A stretch of 45,209 nt of DNA, from assembly GCA_944321205.1 (NCBI GenBank), contig CALUKK010000074.1:1-45209 (forward strand), given 5' to 3'. Source of the stretch: an uncultured Alistipes sp. Lineage in GTDB: Bacteria; Bacteroidota; Bacteroidia; Bacteroidales; Rikenellaceae. Positions 7,484 to 16,160 of this stretch are shown one piece after another. Below the pieces are notes generated by a model. It worked only from the letters and a program-made list of their open reading frames with translations. It was not told the DNA's origin and ran no database searches. The translations under genes and the position numbers were made by a program. The number at the start of each line of letters is the position of its first letter. Within the stretch, counting starts at the first letter, position 1.

Positions 7484-10400
7484 TTAGAAACCCAACGACA
7501 GTCCGAACGAGAAGGCCCGGCTCTGGGGATAGACGGCGCCCGGCGTTTCGGGGTCGATTCCCGAGTAGTTGGTGAAGGTGTAGATGTTGTTGACGGTGAA
7601 CGAAAGGCTCATGCTGCTCAGCCGGAGCTTGCGGATCCACTCCTCGGGGAAGCTGTAAATGAGCGAGATCGACCCGATCTTCAGGTAGGAGACATCCTCG
7701 AGCCGCGTGCAGTTCGTGATGGTCGCGTTCGAGGGCTGGTCCTGCGTGATGTAGTATCCGCTGCCGTCGATCAGCCGCCCGGCGTAGGCATCGATCAACC
7801 GCGGGTATCCGTCCGTCCGGGGGTTGTCCGGCGTCCAGCGGTTCCGCACCTCGCGTACGACGTTCAGATGATTGACATAGAGGTCGTTCTGCGGTGTGGG
7901 GATGGTCTCCTTGTCCACGCCGCTCGCCGAACTGCTCAGCATCGAATAGTCGACCGGCGAGGTGATGTTGTTCAGGATCTTCGACTTGAAGACGAACGAA
8001 CTGGTCGAACTGAGGGTAAAGCCCTTGTAGGTGAAGCTCGTGGTGAAACCTCCGTACCAGGGCGAATCGCTCGTTCCCACGTAGAAGAGGTAGTTGCCGA
8101 TGTCACGGTAGCTGGCTTCGCTGTCCAGCACGGCATCGGGCCGCAACTGGAAGGTATAGAGACCCGTCGAGGGGTTGATGCCCGTACAGATTCCCGTGAA
8201 GATCTTGTTGAGCGGATATCCCACGTAGTAGTCTCCGTAGACGCTGCCCGTCGGGGAGACGTACTTCGTCAGTTCGTTGCGGTTGTAGGAGAGGTTTGTC
8301 GTGATTCTCCACGTGAAGTCCTTCACCTTGACGGGGGTGGCGCCGAGGGTGATTTCGAGACCCTGGTTGACCTGTTCGGAGGTGTTGTAGCTCTGTTCGG
8401 TGAAGCCCGTGGTCGAGGGTACGGCCACACGCGTTACCAGATCCATGCTCTTGCGGTGGTAGGCCTCCAGCTGCAGGTGCAGCCGCTCCTGGAGGAAGCC
8501 CATTTCGAGCCCGACCTTCATGTCGCGGGTCCGCTCCCATCGCAGGTGCGGATTCGGGGCATTGCGGATCGTGCCGATGCGGTACGAATCGGTATCGGTG
8601 ATGCGGAAGTCGTTGTCGTAGTCCATGATGAAGACCGGATAGACGGTCTTGTTCACACCTCCCGTGTAACCGGTAGCCAGACGCAGGGTCATCGAGCTGA
8701 TGACCTTCGAGATACCACCCTTCATGAAGTTCTCCTCGTCGATGTTCCACGAGAAGCCCGTCGACCAGTTGACGTTGAACTGTTCGTCGCTTCCGAAGTT
8801 GTTCGAGCCGTCGGTGCGGGCCGTCACCGAGAAGACGTACTTGTTCATGAGAATGTAGTCGAGCGTTCCGTAGAACGAGGCGAAAGCGTCTTCGTTGATA
8901 CTCTGGCCCATGCATCCGTCGAGCGTCTTGCCGTACTGGATGAGTTTGTCATAGTTGATCTTTCCCTCTTCGGTCTGTGGGAAGAGCGGTGTGGAGTGGT
9001 TTCCCGAGACGGGGTCGTATCCGTAACGCTTTTCGAAGAGGCTCTTGGCGTAGGAACTGCGGATCTCGGCACCTCCCAGCACGCTGAGGCGGTGAATACC
9101 TCCGAACGTGCGAGCGTAGTTGAGCTGTCCGCGCAGGATGTAGGAGGTGTTGTAGGCCGAGTTCTGGAAGATCGAGCCGTAGACGCGCTTCGAGGTCTGG
9201 GTGTTGAGCTCGAAGGGCCGGTCGCTGAAGGCCGCATAGGTATCCTTGCCGTTGATGTTGTCCGAGAAGTTCGAGACGTAACTGAACGAAGCCAGTCCCG
9301 AGAAGCTCAGATGATCGGTGATCTTGTAGCTCAGATTGCCGCGCAGCGTGAAGTTGGCGCTTGTCGAGAGGCTCGACGTTTCGTTGATTTCGCGCATGAG
9401 GTTGAAGCCGTTTTCGGGCAGTGCCTCGATGTAGCTGCCGTTTACCTCGGTCAGTGCGAAGTAGGTTTCGTCGGCACGGTAGGAGCCGTCGTCGTTGTAG
9501 GGGCGTTCGTAGGGGTTTGCGAAGTAGGCGTATTCGAACATGTCGACGTTGCTCGACGGAGCCTTGGATTGCTGGTAGGAGAAGTCCGTGGCGACGCCGA
9601 ACGAGAGCCGCCGGTTGGGCGTGACGTCCACCTTGCCGCTGAAGTTGTACGAGTCGTAGCTGTTTTTCAGTACGATACCGTCGTTGTGGCCGTATCCGAG
9701 CGAGGTGTAGTAGGTGACCTTTTCGTTACCGCCCGAGATCGAAAGATAGTGGTTCGTGGCGATCGAGTTGCGGAAGAGTTCGTCGAACCAGTCTGTTGTG
9801 TGCTGTCCCAGCTGTTCGATGTAGGCGTCCTGTTCGGCCACCGACATGCCGGCATACTTGCCCTTTCCGGCGCGGATCATGCCCACGATTCCGACGATCG
9901 GGTAACGTGTCGGCTTTCCGGCCTGTGTGGCGGTGAAGCCCGGGGCGGAGAACTCATCCCAGAGTTCCTGTTCCCAGGCCAGTTTCTCGCGTGAATTCAT
10001 CAGGTCGGGGCTGCGCGAGGGCTTGGTCTGCACGGTGACGGAACCCGTATAGTTGACCTGCGTGCGTCCGGCCTTGCCGCGTTTGGTGGTCACGACGATG
10101 ACACCTCCGGCGGCCTGCGAGCCGTAGATGGCCGCCGCCGCGGCATCCTTCAGCACGGTGATCGATTCGATGTCGTTGGGGTTGATGCTGCCGACACCCG
10201 TGGCGAAGAAGTTCGTGAAGTCGCCCGAGGAGATCTGGCTGCTGGAGATCTCGGGCATGTTCTGCTGCATGGGCACACCGTCGACCACCCACAGCGGTTC
10301 GGCATTTCCGGTGATGGTGCTCTGGCCGCGGATCCGGATCTTGGCGGCCTCGCCCGGGCGTCCCGAGGTGGCCTGGACGTTTACGCCGGCGAGTTTTCCC

Positions 10401-10843
10401 TTGAGCAGGTAGTCGACGTTGGCGATGGGCGAATCGTTGATCTCCTTGCCGCTGATGATGCCGACCGAACCGGTGCTTTTGCGTACGTCGGTCTGGGAAT
10501 AACCCGTCACGACGACCTGGTCGATATTCAGTTCGGCGGCCTTGAGCAGGATGTCGTAGCTGTTTTTCAGCACGGTGATCTCCTGGGGCTCGTATCCCAC
10601 GTAGCTGAAGCGCAGTTTCGAGTTGAGGGGCACCTGGATTCGGAATTTGCCGTTCAGGTCGGTATTGACGCCGTTGGTGGTGCCGGCCTCGATGACGGAG
10701 ACTCCGATCAGCGGATCTCCGGCGTTGTCCTTGACCGTACCTTCCACGACAATCTTCTCCTGGGCCGGAGCCGTTTCCGGCAGCAGCAGACCCGTGACGA
10801 GCAGAAGTGTACAGCATGCGAAAAATCGGAAAGTTTGTTTCAT
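7484..10843 (-). CDS. SusC/RagA-family TonB-dependent outer-membrane transporter
   Basis: The 1119-residue protein has a signal peptide ending near APAQE, a carboxypeptidase-regulatory-like beta domain (about 30-110, VEGTVKDNAGDPLIGVSVIE), a TonB-box-like VVVTGY and a plug domain. The plug carries the SusC hallmarks IRIRGQSTITGNAEPLWVVD, DIESITVLKDAAAAAIYGSQ and GGVIVVTTKRG. A 22-strand barrel follows, ending in FSFGLSLGF. It imports ligand captured by the adjacent SusD. It is 21 bp downstream of the S9 peptidase gene and clearly co-transcribed, linking extracellular or periplasmic proteolysis to uptake. Confidence 0.95.
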   Translation of the reverse strand: MKQTFRFFACCTLLLVTGLLLPETAPAQEKIVVEGTVKDNAGDPLIGVSVIEAGTTNGVNTDLNGKFRIQVPLNSKLRFSYVGYEPQEITVLKNSYDILLKAAELNIDQVVVTGYSQTDVRKSTGSVGIISGKEINDSPIANVDYLLKGKLAGVNVQATSGRPGEAAKIRIRGQSTITGNAEPLWVVDGVPMQQNMPEISSSQISSGDFTNFFATGVGSINPNDIESITVLKDAAAAAIYGSQAAGGVIVVTTKRGKAGRTQVNYTGSVTVQTKPSRSPDLMNSREKLAWEQELWDEFSAPGFTATQAGKPTRYPIVGIVGMIRAGKGKYAGMSVAEQDAYIEQLGQHTTDWFDELFRNSIATNHYLSISGGNEKVTYYTSLGYGHNDGIVLKNSYDSYNFSGKVDVTPNRRLSFGVATDFSYQQSKAPSSNVDMFEYAYFANPYERPYNDDGSYRADETYFALTEVNGSYIEALPENGFNLMREINETSSLSTSANFTLRGNLSYKITDHLSFSGLASFSYVSNFSDNINGKDTYAAFSDRPFELNTQTSKRVYGSIFQNSAYNTSYILRGQLNYARTFGGIHRLSVLGGAEIRSSYAKSLFEKRYGYDPVSGNHSTPLFPQTEEGKINYDKLIQYGKTLDGCMGQSINEDAFASFYGTLDYILMNKYVFSVTARTDGSNNFGSDEQFNVNWSTGFSWNIDEENFMKGGISKVISSMTLRLATGYTGGVNKTVYPVFIMDYDNDFRITDTDSYRIGTIRNAPNPHLRWERTRDMKVGLEMGFLQERLHLQLEAYHRKSMDLVTRVAVPSTTGFTEQSYNTSEQVNQGLEITLGATPVKVKDFTWRITTNLSYNRNELTKYVSPTGSVYGDYYVGYPLNKIFTGICTGINPSTGLYTFQLRPDAVLDSEASYRDIGNYLFYVGTSDSPWYGGFTTSFTYKGFTLSSTSSFVFKSKILNNITSPVDYSMLSSSASGVDKETIPTPQNDLYVNHLNVVREVRNRWTPDNPRTDGYPRLIDAYAGRLIDGSGYYITQDQPSNATITNCTRLEDVSYLKIGSISLIYSFPEEWIRKLRLSSMSLSFTVNNIYTFTNYSGIDPETPGAVYPQSRAFSFGLSLGF

Positions 10844-10864
10844 AAGCGTTCCGGTTTGAAGGGT

Positions 10865-13144
10865 TTATTCATGTTTTTCGATATCGATGTCCTTTTGGGG
10901 CAGCCCCAGCAGGTGTTCGACGAAGTAGTAGCGGACCAGATTGTTGAAGTAGTCGATCGGCAGGCCGTGGTCTGCCCCCGGGATGATCATCATGTCGAAG
11001 CGCTTGTTGGCACGGATCAGGGCGTCGACCAGCCGCAGGGTCGAGGCCGGATGGACGTTGTCGTCCATGTCTCCGTGGACGAGCAGCAGCCGTCCCTGCA
11101 GACGGTCGGCCAGTTCGATGGTCGTCGGGACGTGGCATTCGAAGTGCACCGTGCCGTCCTTGTCGGTGATCTGTCGGACGCCGTGGTAGACTTCGCCCCA
11201 CCACTGGGCGTAGATGTTGTTGTCGTGGTTGCCCGAGGCGGCGACGCCGACCTTGTAGAATTCCGGATGCTGGAGCATGGCTGCCGCGGTCATGAATCCG
11301 CCGCCCGAGTGGCCGTAGACACCCACGCGTTCCAGGTCGGCAAAGGGGTAGCGGGCCGCAACCTGGCGGATGACGGCCATGTCGTCGTCCAGCGCATAGT
11401 CGCGCAGGTTGCCGTATCCGTAGGTATAGTAGTCGCGGCCGCGCGTGGGACAGCTGCCGCGGTGGGAGAAGTTCACCACGATGAACCCCAGCTGGGCCAG
11501 ACGCATGTTGTCGTTGTCGTCGACCGTGAAGGTCAGCGGCACCTGGTCGTCCAGCGGCCCGGGATAGACGTTGCTGATGATCGGGTATTTGCGCCCGGGT
11601 TCGATTTCGAACGGCAGGTAGACCACGCCGTAGAGCCGGGTCACCGAATCGGCGGCCAGCAGCTCGAGCAGCTGGGGCTCGCGCCATCCCCGGGCCCGGA
11701 TCTCCGAGATGTCGGCGCCGGGCAGTTCGACGAGCGTGCGGCCTTCGAGATCGGCGATGCGACGCTTTTCGGGCAGATTCATCCGCGACCAGCGGTCGTA
11801 GATCCGCGAGCCGTCGGGCGAGATCGAGATCGAGTGGTAACCGTCGGCAGGGGTGAGGCAGAGGGCCTTTCCGCCGTCCAGCGGCACGCGGTAGTAGAGG
11901 CGGTAGTGGGGGTTGATTCCCTCTTCGCCGCCATACCCTTCGACGATGGCCGTACGCTGCAGCGTGTCGATGCGTACGATGTGTCCCGCGACGAAGCGTC
12001 CGTCGGTAACGGCGTTGAGCAGGTGTCCCTGACCGTCGTAACGGTAGAACTGCCCGCGTCCCGAACGCTCCGACCACCAGAGGATCTCGCGTCCGTCGTT
12101 GAGGAGGTGGTATTCGAAGAGCTGTTCGTTCAGATGGGGTTTGGTGGTCTCCCGGAGGATGGTCACGACGCTGTTGTCGGCCGCATTGATGCGGCAGAGC
12201 TCCATCGAGTCGCACGTGCGGCTGCGGCGCAGGAACCAGGCTCCCTGCGAGGTCTGGGGGAAGGCCTGGAAACGCGGCACCTCGATCTTCTGGTCGGGAA
12301 AACGCTCCGTGTCGAGCCGCACGAGCTCGCCCCGGTCGGCATCCACGAGGTGCAGCTCCTGGTGGATGACCTCCTTGTCGCCTGCGGCCACGAACTTGTA
12401 GTTGCGGGCCAGCGGTCTCCCCTCGAGGTTGTCGACGAGCGACATCTCGCCGACACGGCGTTTGTCCTCGCGTACGGCCAGGAATTTGTGGCTTTTGCCG
12501 AGCCAGCGGCCCGCGGCGCTTCCGGTGCCTTTCCCGGCGGCGGCACCGCCCGTGGCGAAGGAGTAGTAGGGGACGCCGTCCGTATTGAGCCGGATGGTGT
12601 CGCCCTGGTGCGAGACGAGCAGCAGGTTGTGCTCCCGCACGGTGACGAAGTAGAGGCTGTCGGCGCAGTAGCTGCGGTTCCAGAGGCTTGTGCTGCGCTC
12701 CGGGCGGGCCGGGGCCTCGACTTCACGGAGCGTGGCACGGCGAATGTCGTAACGCAGGCGGTGATCGTTGTAGTCGAATTCGAAGCAGAGCGGCTGCCGT
12801 TTGTCAAATTCGAAACCGAAGATCCCGAGCCGTGCGGGTTGCGGCAGACGTGCCGAATCGGCATAGGGGGTGAGCAGACTGGCCATGCGGCGGTTGTCGA
12901 ACATCGGGCTGCACCGCCGCGACTTCATGTCGACGATCCAGTAGCGACGTTCTCCCTGCTCGTCGGTTTCGTAGCGGGCATAGCGCTCGCCGCTTCCGAT
13001 CCACTCCACCTCGAGCACCATGTTGCGGCCCGAGCCCAGCGAGTCGGTCGAGAAGCGGTCGGCGCGCTTCATATAGGATGTTTGGGCTGCGCCCGGCAGC
13101 GACCAGAGGGCTGCCAGGAGAAGCAGAAAGCCAGCATGTTTCAT
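10865..13144 (-). CDS. Secreted S9-family (DPP-IV-like) serine peptidase
   Basis: The protein is 759 residues from ATG 13144, with a signal peptide (MKHAGFLLLLAALWSLPGAAQ). Residues ~30-500 form the beta-propeller of DPP-IV N-terminal type, and the last ~240 form the alpha/beta hydrolase domain. The nucleophile is in GVYGHSGGGF (Ser ~613), the acid in LVHGDMDDNVHP and the base in IPGADHG (His ~726). Such enzymes usually trim dipeptides from oligopeptides. Its ATG overlaps the stop of the upstream subtilase gene (ATGA), which suggests translational coupling. It probably processes peptides released by that subtilase before SusCD uptake. Confidence 0.93.
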   Translation of the reverse strand: MKHAGFLLLLAALWSLPGAAQTSYMKRADRFSTDSLGSGRNMVLEVEWIGSGERYARYETDEQGERRYWIVDMKSRRCSPMFDNRRMASLLTPYADSARLPQPARLGIFGFEFDKRQPLCFEFDYNDHRLRYDIRRATLREVEAPARPERSTSLWNRSYCADSLYFVTVREHNLLLVSHQGDTIRLNTDGVPYYSFATGGAAAGKGTGSAAGRWLGKSHKFLAVREDKRRVGEMSLVDNLEGRPLARNYKFVAAGDKEVIHQELHLVDADRGELVRLDTERFPDQKIEVPRFQAFPQTSQGAWFLRRSRTCDSMELCRINAADNSVVTILRETTKPHLNEQLFEYHLLNDGREILWWSERSGRGQFYRYDGQGHLLNAVTDGRFVAGHIVRIDTLQRTAIVEGYGGEEGINPHYRLYYRVPLDGGKALCLTPADGYHSISISPDGSRIYDRWSRMNLPEKRRIADLEGRTLVELPGADISEIRARGWREPQLLELLAADSVTRLYGVVYLPFEIEPGRKYPIISNVYPGPLDDQVPLTFTVDDNDNMRLAQLGFIVVNFSHRGSCPTRGRDYYTYGYGNLRDYALDDDMAVIRQVAARYPFADLERVGVYGHSGGGFMTAAAMLQHPEFYKVGVAASGNHDNNIYAQWWGEVYHGVRQITDKDGTVHFECHVPTTIELADRLQGRLLLVHGDMDDNVHPASTLRLVDALIRANKRFDMMIIPGADHGLPIDYFNNLVRYYFVEHLLGLPQKDIDIEKHE

Positions 13145-14759
13145 TGTCGGATCCGATTGTTCTTGTTCAGGGCGCGGTTCAGGGCGGCCGGAGCATTGAG
13201 CAGGCCGTGGCTGGCGCACAGAGCGCCGCTGTGGGTAGTTTGTCCGGATTTGTCGCCGGGAATGGTCGTTGTGATGTCGTCGAGATTGCGGACCGTTGCG
13301 AGCAGGATCTCGCGGATCTCGCGGGCCGAGAGTTCGGGACAGGCGGCGCGCAGCAGGGCGGCCACGCCGCTTGCCATCGGTGCGGCGATGCTCGTGCCCA
13401 TGGCCGTGTCGTATTCGCCGCCGGGAGCCGTCGAAAGGATGTCATCGCCCGGAGCGAAGAGATCGACGTTGTGCGGGCCGTAGTTCGAAAAGTCGCAGAC
13501 GCGTCCCCGGCGGTCTGTGGCACCCACGACGAGGAGATTCTTCCAGCGACGGCCCTTGGGGTCATTGGCCGCGGGGTAGATCGGCTGTCGGTCGACATTG
13601 CGGCCGTCATTGCCCGAGGACATGACCAGCAGCACATCCTTGCGCGCGGCGTAGCGGATGGCTTTCTGTACCTCCCGGGCATGGGGCGAGAGGTATTTTC
13701 CGAAGCTCATGTTGATGACCTTCGCGCCGTTGTCCACGGCATAGCGGATGGCGGCCGCCACGTCCCGATCATATTCGTCGCCGTCGGGAATGGCGCGCAG
13801 ACCCATGATCTTCACCCGCTCGCGGATGGCGGGTGCGGAGGTGCAGGCCGTAATGACGCCCGCGACCATCGTTCCGTGATAGGCATCCTCCGAGAGGTGG
13901 TTGTTTCCGTAGCGCAGGTGGCGGAAGTCGTCGGGATCGTTGCCCAGACGGCGATGGGGATCGTCGTCCGTATCGAGACTGGCGATGCGGCGGGCGGCCA
14001 GGGCATGTTCGTCGCGGGCCTGTGCGACGACCTTCGACCATGGAGTCCCGGGATGTTGAAGCGACGGACGTGTGGCCACGATGCGCAGGGCGCCGGTCAT
14101 GCCGGTGGTGTCTGCGACCTCGATGTTGAAGAAGTCTTCGATCGTGGTCGGTTGCTCGCCGTAGCAGAGGCGCATGAGTGAATCGCAGATGTCGAAGGCG
14201 CGGGCGATACGTTTCAGATAGGATTCGTAGACGAGGTATTTGTCGAGCCGGGCCTCGTGCTCCATCTCCTTATAATAGGCGTATTCGGCCCGTTGACGGG
14301 GTCGCAGCCGACAGGTGTCTGCATCCTTGTATTTCGGACGCAGACGCTTGTATTCGCGGAAGGCTTCGGTGCCGGCCTTCGTGAAGTCCTCACCCCGGGC
14401 ATTTCCCAGGAAGTTCCAGCCGTGGAGATCGTCCGTAAAGCCGTTGCGGTCGTCATCGCGTCCGTTGTCGGGAATTTCGGCGGGATTGGTCCAGATGCGG
14501 TCGCGCAGATCGGGATGCGAAAAGTCGAATCCGCCGTCGATGACGGCGACTATGACCGGATTATGGGACGGGGTGTATGGAGACGAAAAATTCCCCCCCC
14601 TTGGATTTTGTCAACCTGCACAATGCCGATTCCTCGGAGTGAATCCGAATCGGTAAGATACCAACCGTCATTCAATCCGTTCGGTCTTCCGGCGAATCCC
14701 GGAATGGACGGCACCAGCAGCAGCAGGGTCAGTACGCGTTTGATTGTAGAGTATGACAT
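13141..14759 (-). CDS. Secreted S8 subtilase interrupted by a G8 frameshift
   Basis: As written, the frame from ATG 14759 encodes a signal peptide (MSYSTIKRVLTLLLLVPSIPG) and about 30 more residues, then shifts at a run of eight G on the minus strand (14600-14593) and stops near 14550. Reading on in the other frame, as nine or six G would allow, gives a continuous ~539-residue S8 peptidase. Its catalytic Asp is in VAVIDGGFD (~75), His in DAYHGTMVAGV (~295), oxyanion Asn in MSSGNDG (~384) and Ser in MGTSIAAPMASG (~457). The ~220-residue Asp-His spacing is far longer than in subtilisin. All catalytic residues are intact, so the gene is either phase-variable, recently broken or mis-sequenced. 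It heads the operon. Confidence 0.85.
14593..14600 (-). repeat. G8 homopolymer tract in subtilase gene
   Basis: Eight consecutive C on the plus strand (G on the coding strand) lie about 53 codons into the subtilase gene. Eight G puts the gene out of frame; six or nine restores the full-length protein. Such tracts are classic slipped-strand mispairing sites. Confidence 0.85.
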
Positions 14760-14763
14760 GTCG

Positions 14764-14771
14764 CAAATATA
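14764..14771 (-). promoter_or_regulatory. Promoter -7 element of the S8-S9-SusCD operon (TATATTTG)
   Basis: The minus strand reads TATATTTG, a full TAnnTTTG match, but only 4 bp separate it from the subtilase ATG. If it is used, the transcript would start at or next to the start codon and be leaderless or nearly so. No downstream Met offers an alternative start. Confidence 0.5.
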
Positions 14772-14877
14772 GTTTTTTTTCCGAAAAATTGCACATCTGT
14801 TCCCTGGAAGTATGAATTTTTTGCTGAAATGCCGTTAAAAAAGGAGGGCGGAGTTGTGGAATACGGGGTGAAAACCG

Positions 14878-14885
14878 TATCTTTG
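14878..14885 (+). promoter_or_regulatory. Promoter -7 element for GH43 gene (TATCTTTG)
   Basis: TATCTTTG matches TAnnTTTG, about 67 bp before ATG 14953. It is divergent from the subtilase promoter. Confidence 0.55.
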
Positions 14886-14952
14886 TGTTCGGACGGTTTC
14901 GCAACGGACTGCGTCGTATCGTACCGCACCTTATGCTAACAGTTTGTAAAAG

Positions 14953-16032
14953 ATGAAGAGAATCCGATTTTTGCTGTTTGCCGCCCTGTTGAGCGGCTGT
15001 GCCGGGGGATCCCGGACCTTCGAACCTTCGAATCCGCTTGACGTGGCGTTGGGCGATCCATATGTGCTGCTGGCCTCCGACGGTCATTACTACATGTACG
15101 GGACCCGGGACAAGGAAGAGGGTTTCAGTTGTTATGTTTCGGACGATCTTGCCGATTGGAAGGCGCTTGGCCCCGTCTATCGCGGCAACCGTCCCGGTTC
15201 GTGGACCGAATCCGACTTCTGGGCTCCGGAGGTATATGAACGCGACGGGCGCTACTACCTTTTCTTCAGTGCCAACTGGCGTGAGAACCCGAACAACGAG
15301 GCGGAGAATTTCCGTATCGGTGTGGCTGTATCCGATTCGCCCCGGGGGCCTTTCGTCGAATTGGGGGACGGCCCTCTCTTCGATCCGGGCTATCCGACGA
15401 TCGATGCCAACGTTTTCTTCGACGATGACGGACGTTGCTACCTCTACTACTCCCGCTGTTGTTACAAACATCCCGTCGAGAGCGAGATCTCGGAGTGGGC
15501 CCGCCGCAAGGGGCTTTTCGACACGATCGAAGAGAGCTGGATCTACGGCGTGGAGCTTGAACCCGACTTTTCGGGCATCAAGGGTGAACCGGTGTTGCTG
15601 TTGCGGCCGCCCGTACGCATGGATGATGCGCAGGCCGAGTGGGAGAGCCGTTCGGTGACGTCAGGCGAGGTCAATCGGCGGTGGACCGAGGGGTCGTTCC
15701 TGCTCAAGGACAAGGATACGTATTATATGATGTATTCGGCCAACTTCTTCGGCGGGGCGAATTATGCCGTGGGGTATGCCACTTCGGACTCTCCGCTGGG
15801 ACCCTTCCGCAAGGCGGACAACAATCCGGTGCTGCAGCGCAACACTGCCTCGGGCGGTACGGTCACCGGTACGGGCCACAACAGCGTGACCCGTTCCAGG
15901 GACGGCCGGCAGCTCTATTGCGTCTATCATGGACGTACCGAGGCGACGGGAAACGAACGCGTGGTTTTCATCGACCGGATGTCGATCCGCGACGGCCGTC
16001 TGACGGTTGACGGTCCCACCACGCGTGAGTAA
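14953..16032 (+). CDS. Glycoside hydrolase family 43 lipoprotein
   Basis: The 359-residue protein has a lipoprotein signal (AALLSGCAGG, Cys16) followed by a five-bladed propeller of GH43 type. The three expected acidic residues are visible: the base Asp35 in ALGDPYVLL, the pKa-modulating Asp151 in PTIDANVFF and the acid Glu246 in RWTEGSFLL. GH43 enzymes cleave alpha-L-arabinofuranosides, beta-xylosides or related linkages; which one applies here cannot be told from sequence alone. Its lipid anchor would place it in the outer membrane or facing the periplasm. It stands alone, with no SusCD on its strand, and ends facing the convergent MFS gene. Confidence 0.9.
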   Translation: MKRIRFLLFAALLSGCAGGSRTFEPSNPLDVALGDPYVLLASDGHYYMYGTRDKEEGFSCYVSDDLADWKALGPVYRGNRPGSWTESDFWAPEVYERDGRYYLFFSANWRENPNNEAENFRIGVAVSDSPRGPFVELGDGPLFDPGYPTIDANVFFDDDGRCYLYYSRCCYKHPVESEISEWARRKGLFDTIEESWIYGVELEPDFSGIKGEPVLLLRPPVRMDDAQAEWESRSVTSGEVNRRWTEGSFLLKDKDTYYMMYSANFFGGANYAVGYATSDSPLGPFRKADNNPVLQRNTASGGTVTGTGHNSVTRSRDGRQLYCVYHGRTEATGNERVVFIDRMSIRDGRLTVDGPTTRE

Positions 16033-16160
16033 TTGCTTCGCGGCCGGGCCGGGCGGGCGAAACGGCTGCTCACAGCCTCTTCCCGCCGGATCGGATGGAG
16101 GAACGAGGCTCGGGTGGGGACGCGGTTTCCAGCCCTCCCCCGGCAATCACCCTCTCCGGG

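Noticed and set aside
7451-9994. An 847-codon open frame on the plus strand
   Set aside because: It is the shadow of the SusC gene on the opposite strand.
10835-13483. An 882-codon open frame on the plus strand
   Set aside because: It is antisense to the S9 peptidase and has no recognisable motif.
13141-14265. A separate 374-residue subtilase starting at ATG 14265
   Set aside because: It lacks the catalytic Asp and a signal peptide, both of which lie upstream in the interrupted frame. Treated as one gene with a G8 frameshift.
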